Shown here: positions 1 through 8,487 of the stretch, piece by piece
Numbering within the stretch: the first letter of the stretch is position 1
How the letters are laid out: every line of letters begins with the position of its first letter
Assembly (NCBI RefSeq): GCF_042649825.1
Contig: NZ_JBHSAB010000001.1
Coordinates: 558,001-622,000 of the forward strand
Length of the DNA stretch: 64,000 bases
Source of the DNA: Legionella_C dresdenensis
GTDB taxonomy: Bacteria > Pseudomonadota > Gammaproteobacteria > Legionellales > Legionellaceae
Reading direction: 5' to 3'
Position numbers and translations under genes: made by a program
Notes under the pieces: model-generated
What the model saw: the letters and a program-made list of their open reading frames with translations, nothing else
What the model was told of the DNA's origin: nothing
The model's database searches: none

Positions 1-1216
1 TAATTGCATAACCTGTAATCGCTGCCAGTTTATCATTGATATAGAGAAATGGAATCTGATTGCGCTGCCAATGTGGAATCTGCCATTCCTGCAACAATTT
101 TTTCACCGCTTTGGTCTGGCCGTGCCAGCGCATATGTTCTCCGCCAGAGCGAAAACGGATAATGATTTTACTGTCTGGCGTTATTTTTATTCCCTGCTCG
201 CTTTTTATCGCCGTCAGTGAGCCATAGGGAAGCGGTAATGGATTAGGAAAATCATTCCATTCCAATTGGCTGTTATTAACCAGTTTCTCTTTTAGCAGAT
301 ATAATTTCTGCTGATGCCTTTTTATCCGATTATCCAGCCAGGCAATCTCTGAAACACTGCCCGCTTTAGCATGAATTACTTCGGGGTAAATGCGGTTAAA
401 CGTCACGGTATCCGGCAAGCGGACTTTATTGGACTTAAGCCACACCCGAAGTACATTGTTTGCTCGCTGCCAGTCCAGATTATTTAAATATTTCAATGGC
501 AGTTCTGTACCCGTTATTTCCAGGCAATCAAGAACCGCAAGCTGTTCAAGCAAGTCCTGCCCCTGCTGACAATGATTGGCTGTACGGGCAATAGTAGCCT
601 GCACATTTGGCCACCGCGTCTGGATTAATGGCATGAGTTGATTACGGATAAAATTTCTGGAAAAATCACTGCTCAGATTGCTTTCATCATCAATCCATTG
701 CAATTGATGCAATACGGCGTATTGTTCAAGTTGCTGACGGGAAAAATTCAGCAATGGCCTGGCCAGTATCCCCTTTTCAAGCGCTTTGATTGCTGGCATT
801 GCCGCCAGACCGCTAATGCCTGCACCACGAAACAAATGCAATAACAGTGTTTCAGCCTGATCATCCCGATGGTGGGCCAATAATAAACAATCATCTTCAG
901 TCAACAAGGATTGAAAGACTTGATAACGTGCCTCGCGGGCGCGTTCTTCAATATTGGCATCGCGAATAAATTCAACCTGCCTTGCTATAAAGGAAATATT
1001 GTGTTCCCGGCAAAATTGCTCGCAATGCAGTTGCCAGCTCAGGGCATTTTTGCTTATGCCGTGATTAATATGAACTGCTGTAATTTTGGAAAGTAAATCT
1101 GGCTGGCTGGCAAGAATATGCAGCAGTACGGTTGAATCCAGACCGCCGCTATATCCTATGTAGAGCTGGTTATAGCCTTTATAGGCCGGCCACCAGCCAG
1201 TCAGATCATTAGTCAC
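1..1216 (-). CDS. tilS: tRNA(Ile)-lysidine synthase TilS (3' end cut by window edge)
   Basis: Adds lysine to C34 of the AUA-reading tRNA-Ile in an ATP-dependent reaction in the cytoplasm. The reverse strand reads GYSGGLDSTVLLH near residues 21-33, the PP-loop ATP-pyrophosphatase signature, followed by HINHG and AHHRDDQAETLL, all typical of TilS. About 405 codons are in the window; E. coli TilS has 432, so only the last part of the C-terminal tRNA-binding domain is missing. I choose the GTG at 1216 as start because the nearby ATG at 1209 opens a two-codon frame. This start overlaps the accA stop codon by a few bases, so the two genes are probably co-transcribed and translationally coupled. The accA-tilS neighbourhood is common in gammaproteobacteria. 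Confidence 0.93.
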   Translation of the reverse strand, partial: MTNDLTGWWPAYKGYNQLYIGYSGGLDSTVLLHILASQPDLLSKITAVHINHGISKNALSWQLHCEQFCREHNISFIARQVEFIRDANIEERAREARYQVFQSLLTEDDCLLLAHHRDDQAETLLLHLFRGAGISGLAAMPAIKALEKGILARPLLNFSRQQLEQYAVLHQLQWIDDESNLSSDFSRNFIRNQLMPLIQTRWPNVQATIARTANHCQQGQDLLEQLAVLDCLEITGTELPLKYLNNLDWQRANNVLRVWLKSNKVRLPDTVTFNRIYPEVIHAKAGSVSEIAWLDNRIKRHQQKLYLLKEKLVNNSQLEWNDFPNPLPLPYGSLTAIKSEQGIKITPDSKIIIRFRSGGEHMRWHGQTKAVKKLLQEWQIPHWQRNQIPFLYINDKLAAITGYAI

Positions 1217-2162
1217 AGGCGCCCATTGCCATAAATTTCTGATAACGCGCTTCCAGTAATTGTTCTACAGGCTGATGCTTTAAGGTATGCAACTCCTCTA
1301 TCAGAATCTTTTTCAGGCGGCCAGACATTTCTTCAATATTACGGTGCGCACCGCCCAATGGCTCCTGAATGATTTCATCCACCAGGCCATGCTCAAAAAT
1401 TTTATGGGCAGTAATACCCATTGCTTTTGCAGCTTCACTGGCTTTGGCAGCATCTTTCCAGAGAATAGAGGCGCAGCCCTCGGGTGAAATCACAGAATAA
1501 ATACCAAACTGCAGCATTAATACCCGATCGCCAACGCCAATAGCCAACGCACCGCCGGAACCTGCTTCGCCTGTGACCGTACAGATAACCGGAGTACGCA
1601 ATTTTGCCATTTCCAGCAAATTACGGGCAATCGCTTCCGACTGGTTACGCTCTTCCGCACCAATACCAGGATAAGCTCCGGCGGTATCGATAAAAGTAAA
1701 CACGGGCAGTTTGAATTTTTCAGCCAGCTTCATTAAACGTAATGCTTTTCGGTATTCTTCTGGCCGTGCCATACCAAAATTGCGGTAAACCTTTTCTTTG
1801 GTACGCTTGCCTTTCTGATGGCCAAGCACCATAACCGGCTCGCCATTAAGCCGTGCCATACCGCCAATAATCGCGGGCGCTGAGGAATAATGCCTGTCGC
1901 CATGCAACTCCTGAAAATCAGTGAAAATATGCTCGATATAATCAGTAGTTTGCGGCCGCAGCGGGTGCCGTGCCATTTGAGCGACCTGCCAGGGCTCAAG
2001 GTTGGCAAAAATACTGGCGGTCAAATCGCCGCATTTTGCCTCCAGACGTGCAATTTCTTCGCTTAAATTGACTTCATTATCATTTCCGACCATGCGCAGA
2101 GCCTGAATTTTTTGCTTCAACTCTTCTATAGGCTGCTCAAAATCCAAAAATTGTAAACTCAT
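1209..2162 (-). CDS. accA: Acetyl-CoA carboxylase carboxyltransferase subunit alpha AccA
   Basis: Alpha half of the carboxyltransferase that moves the carboxyl group from biotin on AccB to acetyl-CoA, giving malonyl-CoA for fatty-acid synthesis. At 317 residues it matches the usual length (E. coli about 319). The crotonase-like core is visible: FIDTAGAYPGIGAEERNQ near residue 160, TGEAGSGGALAIGVGDR near 200, and SPEGCASILWKD near 226. The N-terminal stretch LDFEQPIEELKQKI is the family helix. It is followed with overlap by tilS. Divergently upstream lie a phosphopantetheinyl transferase and birA, whose products act on the carrier proteins of the same pathway. Confidence 0.97.
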   Translation of the reverse strand: MSLQFLDFEQPIEELKQKIQALRMVGNDNEVNLSEEIARLEAKCGDLTASIFANLEPWQVAQMARHPLRPQTTDYIEHIFTDFQELHGDRHYSSAPAIIGGMARLNGEPVMVLGHQKGKRTKEKVYRNFGMARPEEYRKALRLMKLAEKFKLPVFTFIDTAGAYPGIGAEERNQSEAIARNLLEMAKLRTPVICTVTGEAGSGGALAIGVGDRVLMLQFGIYSVISPEGCASILWKDAAKASEAAKAMGITAHKIFEHGLVDEIIQEPLGGAHRNIEEMSGRLKKILIEELHTLKHQPVEQLLEARYQKFMAMGACD

Positions 2163-2221
2163 GAATTAACTCATTGGCTTAATAAGACTGAATACGTTAT
2201 GATAACTCTATCTGATTTACT

Positions 2222-2959
2222 ATGCTACTAATTCATATCCTGATGTATCACCGCTTTGTTTCTTTACAGGCTATAACGCCTGAGAATTGCCAATTACAGG
2301 CAGATAAAATTGATATCTGGCAATTTTCCCTGAACCAGTTACTGCCGATTTTTGAAAATAAATTAAGCATTGATGAGCAGGAACGAGCCAATCGTTTTCA
2401 TTTCGAGAAGCATCGCCGCCGTTTCACTGCCGCCCGCGCCACATTGCGCATTATTCTGGCAAGCTATCTGGCTTGCAAACCCGAGCAAATAGTTTTTAAT
2501 TATAATTGCCATGGCAAACCCGGCATTAGCCATGCTTCGGGTATTGAATTTAACTTAAGCCATTCTGGCGAGCTGGCACTGCTGGCTGTCGGCTTAAGCC
2601 CAGTCGGCATTGATTTGGAGTTTTTTTCCGAGCGCCCCTACCTTGGTATCGCAAAAAATCTGTTTTCTGGAGAGGAATATGATTCGTTGAGCAATCTGCC
2701 GCCTGATTTAATTCAGTTGGCTTTTTTTCACATCTGGGCGCAGAAAGAAGCATTTATTAAAGCATGCGGGCTGGGCCTGTCTTATCCGACCTCGCAATTT
2801 ACCGTACCAAGCCTGCCAACCACTGATCAGTTAATTAGCGATGAATTGCACAATAAACACTGGCATATGCTTTCATTTATGGCACAACCAGACTGCTGTG
2901 CTGCGGTTTGTTATGAACCATCCATCAAAACCCTTGAAAAAATTATCATAGAGCAGTAA
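2222..2959 (+). CDS. 4'-phosphopantetheinyl transferase, Sfp/HetI type
   Basis: Predicted to move the phosphopantetheine arm of CoA to a conserved serine of acyl- or peptidyl-carrier proteins. The two signatures of the Sfp group are present: GIDLE near residues 129-133 (Mg-binding Asp and Glu) and WAQKEAFIKACG near 172-183 (W-x2-KEA-x-K). FNLSHS near 108-113 is also family-like. The length, 245 residues, fits the pseudo-dimeric Sfp/Gsp/HetI class, not the short AcpS class. The start is uncertain: neither ATG 2222 nor ATG 2243 has a strong ribosome binding site. birA follows after 2 bases, so the two form an operon. Whether it serves the fatty-acid ACP or a secondary-metabolite synthase cannot be told here. 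Confidence 0.9.
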   Translation: MLLIHILMYHRFVSLQAITPENCQLQADKIDIWQFSLNQLLPIFENKLSIDEQERANRFHFEKHRRRFTAARATLRIILASYLACKPEQIVFNYNCHGKPGISHASGIEFNLSHSGELALLAVGLSPVGIDLEFFSERPYLGIAKNLFSGEEYDSLSNLPPDLIQLAFFHIWAQKEAFIKACGLGLSYPTSQFTVPSLPTTDQLISDELHNKHWHMLSFMAQPDCCAAVCYEPSIKTLEKIIIEQ

Positions 2960-2961
2960 AT

Positions 2962-3954
2962 ATGAAAAAATTTACAGCGTTACAGTTAAGTCTATTGCAA
3001 CAATTAGGTGATGGACATTGCCACAGCGGCAGCGAACTAGGCCGAAAGACCGGCGTTTCACGAACAGCAATCTGGAAGCAGATCAGTCAATTAACCAATT
3101 GGGGGCTTGGTATAAACCGTTTGCCTCAGCAGGGATACCAGTTTGATAAACCATTCATTCCTTTAGATGAAACCCAAATTTTAGCGCGGCTGGCAGACAA
3201 GAATCTGCAACAACCGGTTAACATCCATTGTTTTGCTGAAATTGATTCCACTAACCAGTTTTTAAAAGAATTACCCCTAAGCAGCGATTTGGTCATTTGT
3301 TGTGCTGAAACGCAAACTCGGGGACGCGGGCGTTTTGGCCGGTCATGGATTTCCCCTTTTGGCGAAAATATTTATTTTTCAAGCCGCTGGCGGCTTGATT
3401 GCTGTTTATCAAAACTGTCCGGGTTAAGTCTGGTTGTAAGCCTGGCTGTCAGTGATTGCCTGCGTAATTATGGGATAGGTGATGAGGTAAAAATTAAATG
3501 GCCTAATGATTTATTATGGCAGCATAAAAAACTGTGCGGCATACTTATCGAAATCGTCGCGGAAAGCAATGATTGCGCCCAGATTATTATCGGCATAGGC
3601 CTGAATGTAAATGGCACCCCTTCAGCACAGCAATGCTATGAAAAACCGGCATGCTCGCTTCATGAAATCAGCGGCCGGCTTTTTGATCGCAATCAGATAA
3701 TCGCTGACTTGCTGGCTGCGCTGGACAGGTATATGCAACGCTTCCTTGCTGAAGGCTTTGGCCGGTTTATTGAGGAATGGAATAAAACGGATTATTTGGC
3801 AGGAAATCGCGTTACTCTTACCCATTATGGCAACCAAATCACGGGAATGATAACCGGGGTTAATGAGCAGGGGCAATTGTGCCTGCTTAATGATGCAGGA
3901 GAGGCAGTCAGTTTTTCATCTGGGGATACGTCTTTACAGCAACCGCAGCCTTGA
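2962..3954 (+). CDS. birA: Bifunctional biotin ligase / biotin operon repressor BirA
   Basis: Activates biotin to biotinyl-AMP and attaches it to the AccB lysine; the form with a DNA-binding domain also represses the biotin operon. An N-terminal winged helix is visible at about residues 10-60 (SELGRKTGVSRTAIWKQISQL), so this is the bifunctional class. The ligase core has RGRGRFGRSW near 119-128, GENIYFS, and KWPNDLLW near 179-186 followed by KKLCGILIE. The length of 330 is normal (E. coli 321). It starts two bases after the phosphopantetheinyl transferase gene and faces csrA. Confidence 0.95.
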   Translation: MKKFTALQLSLLQQLGDGHCHSGSELGRKTGVSRTAIWKQISQLTNWGLGINRLPQQGYQFDKPFIPLDETQILARLADKNLQQPVNIHCFAEIDSTNQFLKELPLSSDLVICCAETQTRGRGRFGRSWISPFGENIYFSSRWRLDCCLSKLSGLSLVVSLAVSDCLRNYGIGDEVKIKWPNDLLWQHKKLCGILIEIVAESNDCAQIIIGIGLNVNGTPSAQQCYEKPACSLHEISGRLFDRNQIIADLLAALDRYMQRFLAEGFGRFIEEWNKTDYLAGNRVTLTHYGNQITGMITGVNEQGQLCLLNDAGEAVSFSSGDTSLQQPQP

Positions 3955-4139
3955 TGCAGCGCAGTTTATCAAAGGAAGGTTGGGCTATAAAGCCAACACT
4001 CCATTAAATTACTTAACGATGCTTTGGGAATTTTTATTAAAAATCAGGAAATTAGCAAGGAGAGATAAGAGTACTTCAAGATTTCGTTCCGAGCTACTCT
4101 ATTTCACTCGGAACCGGATGACTGCGAGGAAACCCGTTG

Positions 4140-4334
4140 TTATACCGCTTCTTCAGAATCTGTAGATTCTTTTTCTTGTTGTATGCGTAAATAGATTTCT
4201 TCCCGATGAACAGAAACATCTTTTGGCGCATTGATACCAAGGCGAACCTGGTTTCCTTTAACACCTAACACAGTGATATTAACATCATCACCAATAATTA
4301 ACGTTTCACCAATACGTCTGGTTAGAATTAACAT
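4140..4334 (-). CDS. csrA: Carbon storage regulator CsrA
   Basis: Small dimeric RNA-binding protein that binds GGA motifs in mRNA leaders and controls translation; in Legionella-type bacteria this family governs the switch between replicative and transmissive states, including motility. The 64-residue product has the full CsrA core: MLILTRRIGE at the N-terminus, then VKGNQVRLGINAP and VHREEIYLRIQ. The acidic tail after residue 52 (EKESTDSEEAV) is variable in the family. An AGGGAG ribosome binding site lies just upstream of the ATG. The 185 bases between birA and this gene hold no RNA gene I can recognise. The roughly 250 bases upstream are AT-rich and presumably contain the promoter. Confidence 0.96.
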   Translation of the reverse strand: MLILTRRIGETLIIGDDVNITVLGVKGNQVRLGINAPKDVSVHREEIYLRIQQEKESTDSEEAV

Positions 4335-4585
4335 AAACTATCTCCCTAGATTGCAGTAACCGTTTAAATTTCCATAGAACGCTTCCATGGTGCTTTTAGA
4401 TACCGCATATTGAATAATAATTAAACAAATTTAATTGCTTAATCTTAATTGTATACGATGTTTATTAAGAAATTATTAAGCTAACGGATTTTTTTAGGCG
4501 AAAATTTATTTTTTCTCCGCCTGAAATTTTAAGGCAACTATTATCAGGGGAATATAAACAATTAACAACCCCTAAATGCTATTAA

Positions 4586-5458
4586 TTATATTATCTTACG
4601 AGCAACAACAACTCTTGATCCGCCACAAACAAAATTGATGCCTGCTTTAAGCGCTATAAGCTCAAAGTCAAGTATCTTCTCCAAAAGCTGATTTAACCAG
4701 CCGGGAATCTTTAATTCAGAACCGGGTTCTGAAGTGGCTGATGGAAAATATTTTTGCTTTAGCCGCGAAGCGAGCATAGCAGGCAACAGGAGAGATACAA
4801 ATGATGTGCTGCGAATTATTTTAAAACCAGCCTGACGAATTTTTTGATGCAACTCATTTGCCGAATATCGGCGTACATGGCATGAGTAATCATCAACAGG
4901 ACTCCACAGCCAATTATGTTGGGGAACAGTAATGATCAAAGTACCAGATGGCTTTAATGCCGTGTGCATTTGCTTAAGAACAGTTTCATCTTCTTCAATA
5001 TGCTCCAGAACATCAAATGAACCAAGGCAATCAAATTCTTCGATAAAAGGCATATTTCTGGCATCCATCTGCATGAACTTGGCAAAAGGCACTCTTGACG
5101 CGGCATGACCAAGCCCCGCAGTAAACAATTCGCTTCCAGACATTTCCCGTCCAGGAAACGCATTGGCTATCCCGGACAATACGTAACCCGTACCACAACC
5201 TACTTCCAGAAATGATTTAAAATCAGGGCAATATTTTCGAATTAAATAGATAATTAATTTATTTCGGACTTTAAACCAGAAGTTTTCCTCTTCAAGTGCC
5301 GCTAAAGTTGTAAAATATTCTGATTTGAAACCTACTCCTTCAATAGCAACCGGCGAATAAGCCGGAAAACCATCTATTATATCCGTATTTGTTCCACACG
5401 AGATGCAAGATTCAATCGATGTTAAAAACACCGCGCTGCAGTTGAAACATTTTTTCAT
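4586..5458 (-). CDS. SAM-dependent methyltransferase with N-terminal zinc-ribbon
   Basis: Class I methyltransferase of unknown substrate, the last gene of a six-gene polysaccharide operon. Cys4, Cys7, Cys18 and Cys21 (CxxC-x10-CxxC) form a likely zinc ribbon. The SAM-binding loop EVGCGTG is at residues 85-91, and SFDVLEHIEEDETVLKQM follows in the motif II/III region, as in the Methyltransf_11/23 families. The C-terminus has hydrophobic stretches (FVSLLLPAMLASRL) that suggest membrane contact. Its start overlaps the GtrA-like gene stop as TAATG. Related proteins in polysaccharide loci are thought to modify lipid-linked glycans, but no specific substrate can be assigned. Confidence 0.8.
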   Translation of the reverse strand: MKKCFNCSAVFLTSIESCISCGTNTDIIDGFPAYSPVAIEGVGFKSEYFTTLAALEEENFWFKVRNKLIIYLIRKYCPDFKSFLEVGCGTGYVLSGIANAFPGREMSGSELFTAGLGHAASRVPFAKFMQMDARNMPFIEEFDCLGSFDVLEHIEEDETVLKQMHTALKPSGTLIITVPQHNWLWSPVDDYSCHVRRYSANELHQKIRQAGFKIIRSTSFVSLLLPAMLASRLKQKYFPSATSEPGSELKIPGWLNQLLEKILDFELIALKAGINFVCGGSRVVVARKII

Positions 5459-5883
5459 TACATACCTGTAAGTTTTAAATTAATGGGAAAGACAAAGTAC
5501 TTAAATAAAATAAATAGAAATCCAGCCACCACAATTGTGGCTATTGCCTGAATCAATGCATAGGAATAATTCAACCTATCGACAAAAACAATTAATAAAC
5601 CCAGATTTAGCAAATAACCCAGAAAATAAGCACAAATAAATCGCATTGAGGTGTAGAGCGCATTCCCCTGATAGGCAAAAGTCCATTTCCAGTTGCCAAC
5701 CATGCTAACCGCTACCCCCAATAAGTATAGGGTTGTCATGGCAATTTTAGGGGAAAACCCTTTATATGCCATCAAAAGAAATACCAGATAGCCTAAAAGA
5801 TTATTAACAAAGCCGATTAAACCATATTTAATAAATTGGATAACCGTACATCGATTGTCTTTAAGTTTTAAAGAATTAATCAT
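5458..5883 (-). CDS. GtrA-family small membrane protein (putative lipid-linked sugar flippase)
   Basis: Small integral membrane protein of 141 residues with four predicted membrane helices (about 15-37, 41-61, 79-100 and 107-130). The N-terminal pattern FIKYGLIGFVNNLLGYLVF and VGNWKWTFAYQG match the GtrA family (the position of the conserved N-W-F cluster). GtrA proteins are proposed to flip undecaprenyl-phosphate-linked monosaccharides across the inner membrane for side-branch addition to O-antigen. A GtrB-like glycosyltransferase is two genes upstream in the same operon (7507-8487), completing the pair. It overlaps the upstream gene by four bases (ATGA). Confidence 0.85.
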   Translation of the reverse strand: MINSLKLKDNRCTVIQFIKYGLIGFVNNLLGYLVFLLMAYKGFSPKIAMTTLYLLGVAVSMVGNWKWTFAYQGNALYTSMRFICAYFLGYLLNLGLLIVFVDRLNYSYALIQAIATIVVAGFLFILFKYFVFPINLKLTGM

Positions 5884-6803
5884 CTTTCTAACACTGCGAT
5901 TCCAAAACCTGCCTTACCATAATGATTGCCATTATAAAGCATATACCTCTGGCCCTCATGGTCGAATACAAAAGGATAACAGATCATTTGCGAATCCCAT
6001 CCTGACGGAGAGACATCTATCCCAACCTGAGCATCATCTTTGCGCTCCCAATGGATTCCATCCGGTGATTCCGCATAACGGATACGATAAGTATCACAAT
6101 TTTCAGTTGCTCGGGAGCAAAACCACATCTTGTAACAATCGTTGTCTTTAATTACTCTTGGCACCCCTAGAGCGTATTCATGCTGATCACGAAAACCGAT
6201 CGCGACTGTTCCATTTCGTTCCCAATTAATACCATCCACGGATTCAGCATATTCCAGATGATAAAAGTGCTTTGCTGCTTCAGGCGTTTCTTCCCAGCGC
6301 ACGCAGGAAGTAAACCAGGCTCGATACTTCCCATTCTCATAAATAACCTCTGGTGTTGCCACAAAATGAGGCTGATTGCGAGTCCGGTCAATAACTGGCC
6401 CCTGAAAACATCGCTCAAAACATTGTGTTTTTTCATTCCACTGAGCAAGCCCAATAGAGTTCCTGATTTTGACCGTTACACCGAGATTAATGCCGGTATA
6501 ATAAAGCATTTTTTTGTTATTAACATTAACAATAGCATTGGGTAAAGCGCCGCTATCATCAAAGCAGCCCAATTCACCCGGCTCAAGCACTGGCTTATCA
6601 TGCACATAGATCACCTTAGTAGGATCGCGCATATCAACTTCAAGAAAAGCGCCATGCCCCCGGTTATGTTTATCCCGGCACGAAAAATAAATTCGGTAAA
6701 GCGTATTATCGATTTGTTCTGCAACCGGGATCATTGCATGGGAGTACATCCAATCACTTTGTCGATCGGCGCAAAATATATGTCCAAGTTTATGCCATTT
6801 CAT
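5880..6803 (-). CDS. Beta-propeller glycosidase-like protein (GH32/GH43-type fold) of polysaccharide locus
   Basis: A 307-residue protein without signal peptide or membrane segment. Repeating blade-like strands carry the motifs YAESVDGINWE and YAESPDGIHWE, about 60 residues apart, together with RIYFSCRD, KYRAWFTSC, CYKMWFCSRA and RYMLYNGNHYG. This W/Y-rich repeated pattern is that of five-bladed propellers of the GH43/GH32 type, which often occur in O-antigen clusters as uncharacterised proteins. I could not identify a full catalytic Asp/Glu triad with confidence. Lack of a signal peptide argues for a cytoplasmic role, perhaps in nucleotide-sugar or lipid-linked sugar handling. It overlaps the next gene by 4 bases. 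Confidence 0.65.
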   Translation of the reverse strand: MKWHKLGHIFCADRQSDWMYSHAMIPVAEQIDNTLYRIYFSCRDKHNRGHGAFLEVDMRDPTKVIYVHDKPVLEPGELGCFDDSGALPNAIVNVNNKKMLYYTGINLGVTVKIRNSIGLAQWNEKTQCFERCFQGPVIDRTRNQPHFVATPEVIYENGKYRAWFTSCVRWEETPEAAKHFYHLEYAESVDGINWERNGTVAIGFRDQHEYALGVPRVIKDNDCYKMWFCSRATENCDTYRIRYAESPDGIHWERKDDAQVGIDVSPSGWDSQMICYPFVFDHEGQRYMLYNGNHYGKAGFGIAVLER

Positions 6804-6821
6804 TATTCAATATTCCTGCTT

Positions 6822-7481
6822 TTAAATTTTTTTCAACCGGTGGCTTGGAACTCTGGACCGTTCGGTTGCGCTACCAATATAGACACCCTCTGGCTCACAG
6901 GATGACAGAATTAATGATCCTGCGCCAATAATTGTTTTTGCGCCAACAGTAATATGATCTCGAAAGGTTGCATTAACGCCAATAAAACAACATTCACCAA
7001 TTTCCACTCGCCCAGAAATGACTATATGGGAAGCTAGAAAACAATGATCGCCTATCCTTGAATGATGGCCAATATGATTTCCGCTCCATAACGTCACATT
7101 ATTGCCTATAGTTACAAAGGGTTGAATAGTATTGTCTTCAAGAATAAAGCAATTATCACCAATATTATTATTTAATACGGTAGCATGTGGACTGATATAA
7201 CTTGCCAACCGGTAGCCCATTTCTCTGGCGGCATAATATTTCATTTTTCTGTTTTGGTTTAAATTTGAATAACCAAGCGCAATAAATAAATCATATTCAT
7301 TTGGCGGATACGTTGCAGCCAATTGCTCGAAAGGAACAACGGGCAGCCCGCAAAATCTATCTGTGTCTAAATACTCCCGATCAACAGAAAACGCTGTAAC
7401 GTGATACTCAGTATCACGAGAAAAATAATAATGGGCAAGTTCAGCCGCATCTGTTATACCAAAAATAATTAATTTTTTCAT
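6822..7481 (-). CDS. PglD/NeuD-type sugar O/N-acyltransferase (left-handed beta-helix)
   Basis: Predicted acetyl-CoA-dependent acyltransferase acting on an amino or hydroxyl group of a nucleotide sugar. The N-terminal domain (KKLIIFGITDAAELAHYYF) resembles the Rossmann-like domain of PglD/NeuD proteins. From about residue 95 the chain has hexapeptide repeats (NNNIGDNCFILEDN, VTIGNNVTLWSGN, SRIGDHCFLASHIVISG) forming a left-handed helix, with the catalytic-type His in HIGHHSRIGDH. I set the start at ATG 7481, which has GGAGCAGGGA upstream; a GTG at 7496 extends the frame but lacks its own binding site. In this locus a plausible substrate is the 4-amino sugar made by the WecE homologue, but that is inference. 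Confidence 0.8.
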   Translation of the reverse strand: MKKLIIFGITDAAELAHYYFSRDTEYHVTAFSVDREYLDTDRFCGLPVVPFEQLAATYPPNEYDLFIALGYSNLNQNRKMKYYAAREMGYRLASYISPHATVLNNNIGDNCFILEDNTIQPFVTIGNNVTLWSGNHIGHHSRIGDHCFLASHIVISGRVEIGECCFIGVNATFRDHITVGAKTIIGAGSLILSSCEPEGVYIGSATERSRVPSHRLKKI

Positions 7482-7506
7482 AAATCCCTGCTCCACTATT
7501 TTCGAT

Positions 7507-8487
7507 TTAATCAGCCATTAACTCTTCCGCTACATTCTGATTATCCGCCACTGACTCTGCAATCAGCTCTTTTTTGTATATCTGCCGCACGATACTATAG
7601 GGCCGTTGTTTTACTTCGGAAAAAATCTTGGATAAGTAAATCCCGATAATTCCGATAAAGGAAATAATCAATCCGCCCAGCAGCCATACCGAGGCCATAA
7701 CAGAGGTCCAGCCACTTAATATGGTATGGAAAACAAGCCGATTGATAACCAGATATCCGCTGTAAAGACCAGCAAAACTCAGAATAATTAAGCCAATATA
7801 AAAAATAGCAATCAGCGGCATATTGCTAAACGCTGTAATGGAATTCACAAACATTGCCATTTTATGGCGAAAGGTGTAAGTTGTTTCACTTGTATTAAGT
7901 TTTCGAACCATTTGCGGGGATTGCTCAAAACCGGTTATGTGCCATAAGCCAGCCATAAAAATTTCTCGCTCATTATGAAGCGTCAGCGCCTGGACATAAC
8001 GCTTGGACATCAATCGGGCAACGACAATATTAGATGGCAGATTCAAGCCGGTAATTTTGCGAAACAGACCATAAAACATTTGACCGGTGACCCGCTCAAA
8101 AAAGCTACCCTGCCTCTGTTCCTGAATCCCATAGACCACATCGCATCCTGTCTTCGCCATTTGCTGAGAAAACGGAATAAGCCATTCAGGTTCTTCTTCA
8201 AGATCGCTATCAATTAAAAAAACCTTCTCGCCGCGAGCATGAGACAGGCCTGTCATCATTGCCTTATGATGACCAAAATTTCTGGAAAAATCGATTACGA
8301 TAATATGCGGATTTTTCTTAGCTATTTGCAGTGCAAGCTCAAGGCTGTTATCTGGAGAACCATCATTAACCAGAATAATTTCATAAGATGAGCCGGCAAA
8401 CTCGCGGGCAACTCGCTCAGCACGTGCGCAAAACTCATTAACATAAGGTGCAGATTTATAGAGCGTTGAGACAATTGAAAGCTTCAT
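7507..8487 (-). CDS. GtrB-like family 2 glycosyltransferase (undecaprenyl-phosphate sugar transferase)
   Basis: Family 2 glycosyltransferase anchored by two C-terminal membrane helices (about residues 226-255 and 262-290), the architecture of GtrB/DPM1-like enzymes that load a sugar onto undecaprenyl phosphate. The GT-A signature is clear: LVNDGSPDNSLE near 40-51, DFSRNFGHHKAMMTG near 73-87 and the metal-binding IDSDLEEEPEWL near 91-102. The length of 326 is typical. With the GtrA-like protein downstream it would form a side-branch glycosylation system. The start overlaps the WbqC gene stop by four bases. Confidence 0.9.
   Translation of the reverse strand: MKLSIVSTLYKSAPYVNEFCARAERVAREFAGSSYEIILVNDGSPDNSLELALQIAKKNPHIIVIDFSRNFGHHKAMMTGLSHARGEKVFLIDSDLEEEPEWLIPFSQQMAKTGCDVVYGIQEQRQGSFFERVTGQMFYGLFRKITGLNLPSNIVVARLMSKRYVQALTLHNEREIFMAGLWHITGFEQSPQMVRKLNTSETTYTFRHKMAMFVNSITAFSNMPLIAIFYIGLIILSFAGLYSGYLVINRLVFHTILSGWTSVMASVWLLGGLIISFIGIIGIYLSKIFSEVKQRPYSIVRQIYKKELIAESVADNQNVAEELMAD

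Noticed and set aside
1733..2008. Open frame on the minus strand inside accA
   Set aside because: It is a shadow in another frame of accA with no family-like sequence.
3955..4139. tRNA gene between birA and csrA, as found near csrA in E. coli
   Set aside because: No TTCGA-type arm with a matching acceptor stem could be found on either strand.
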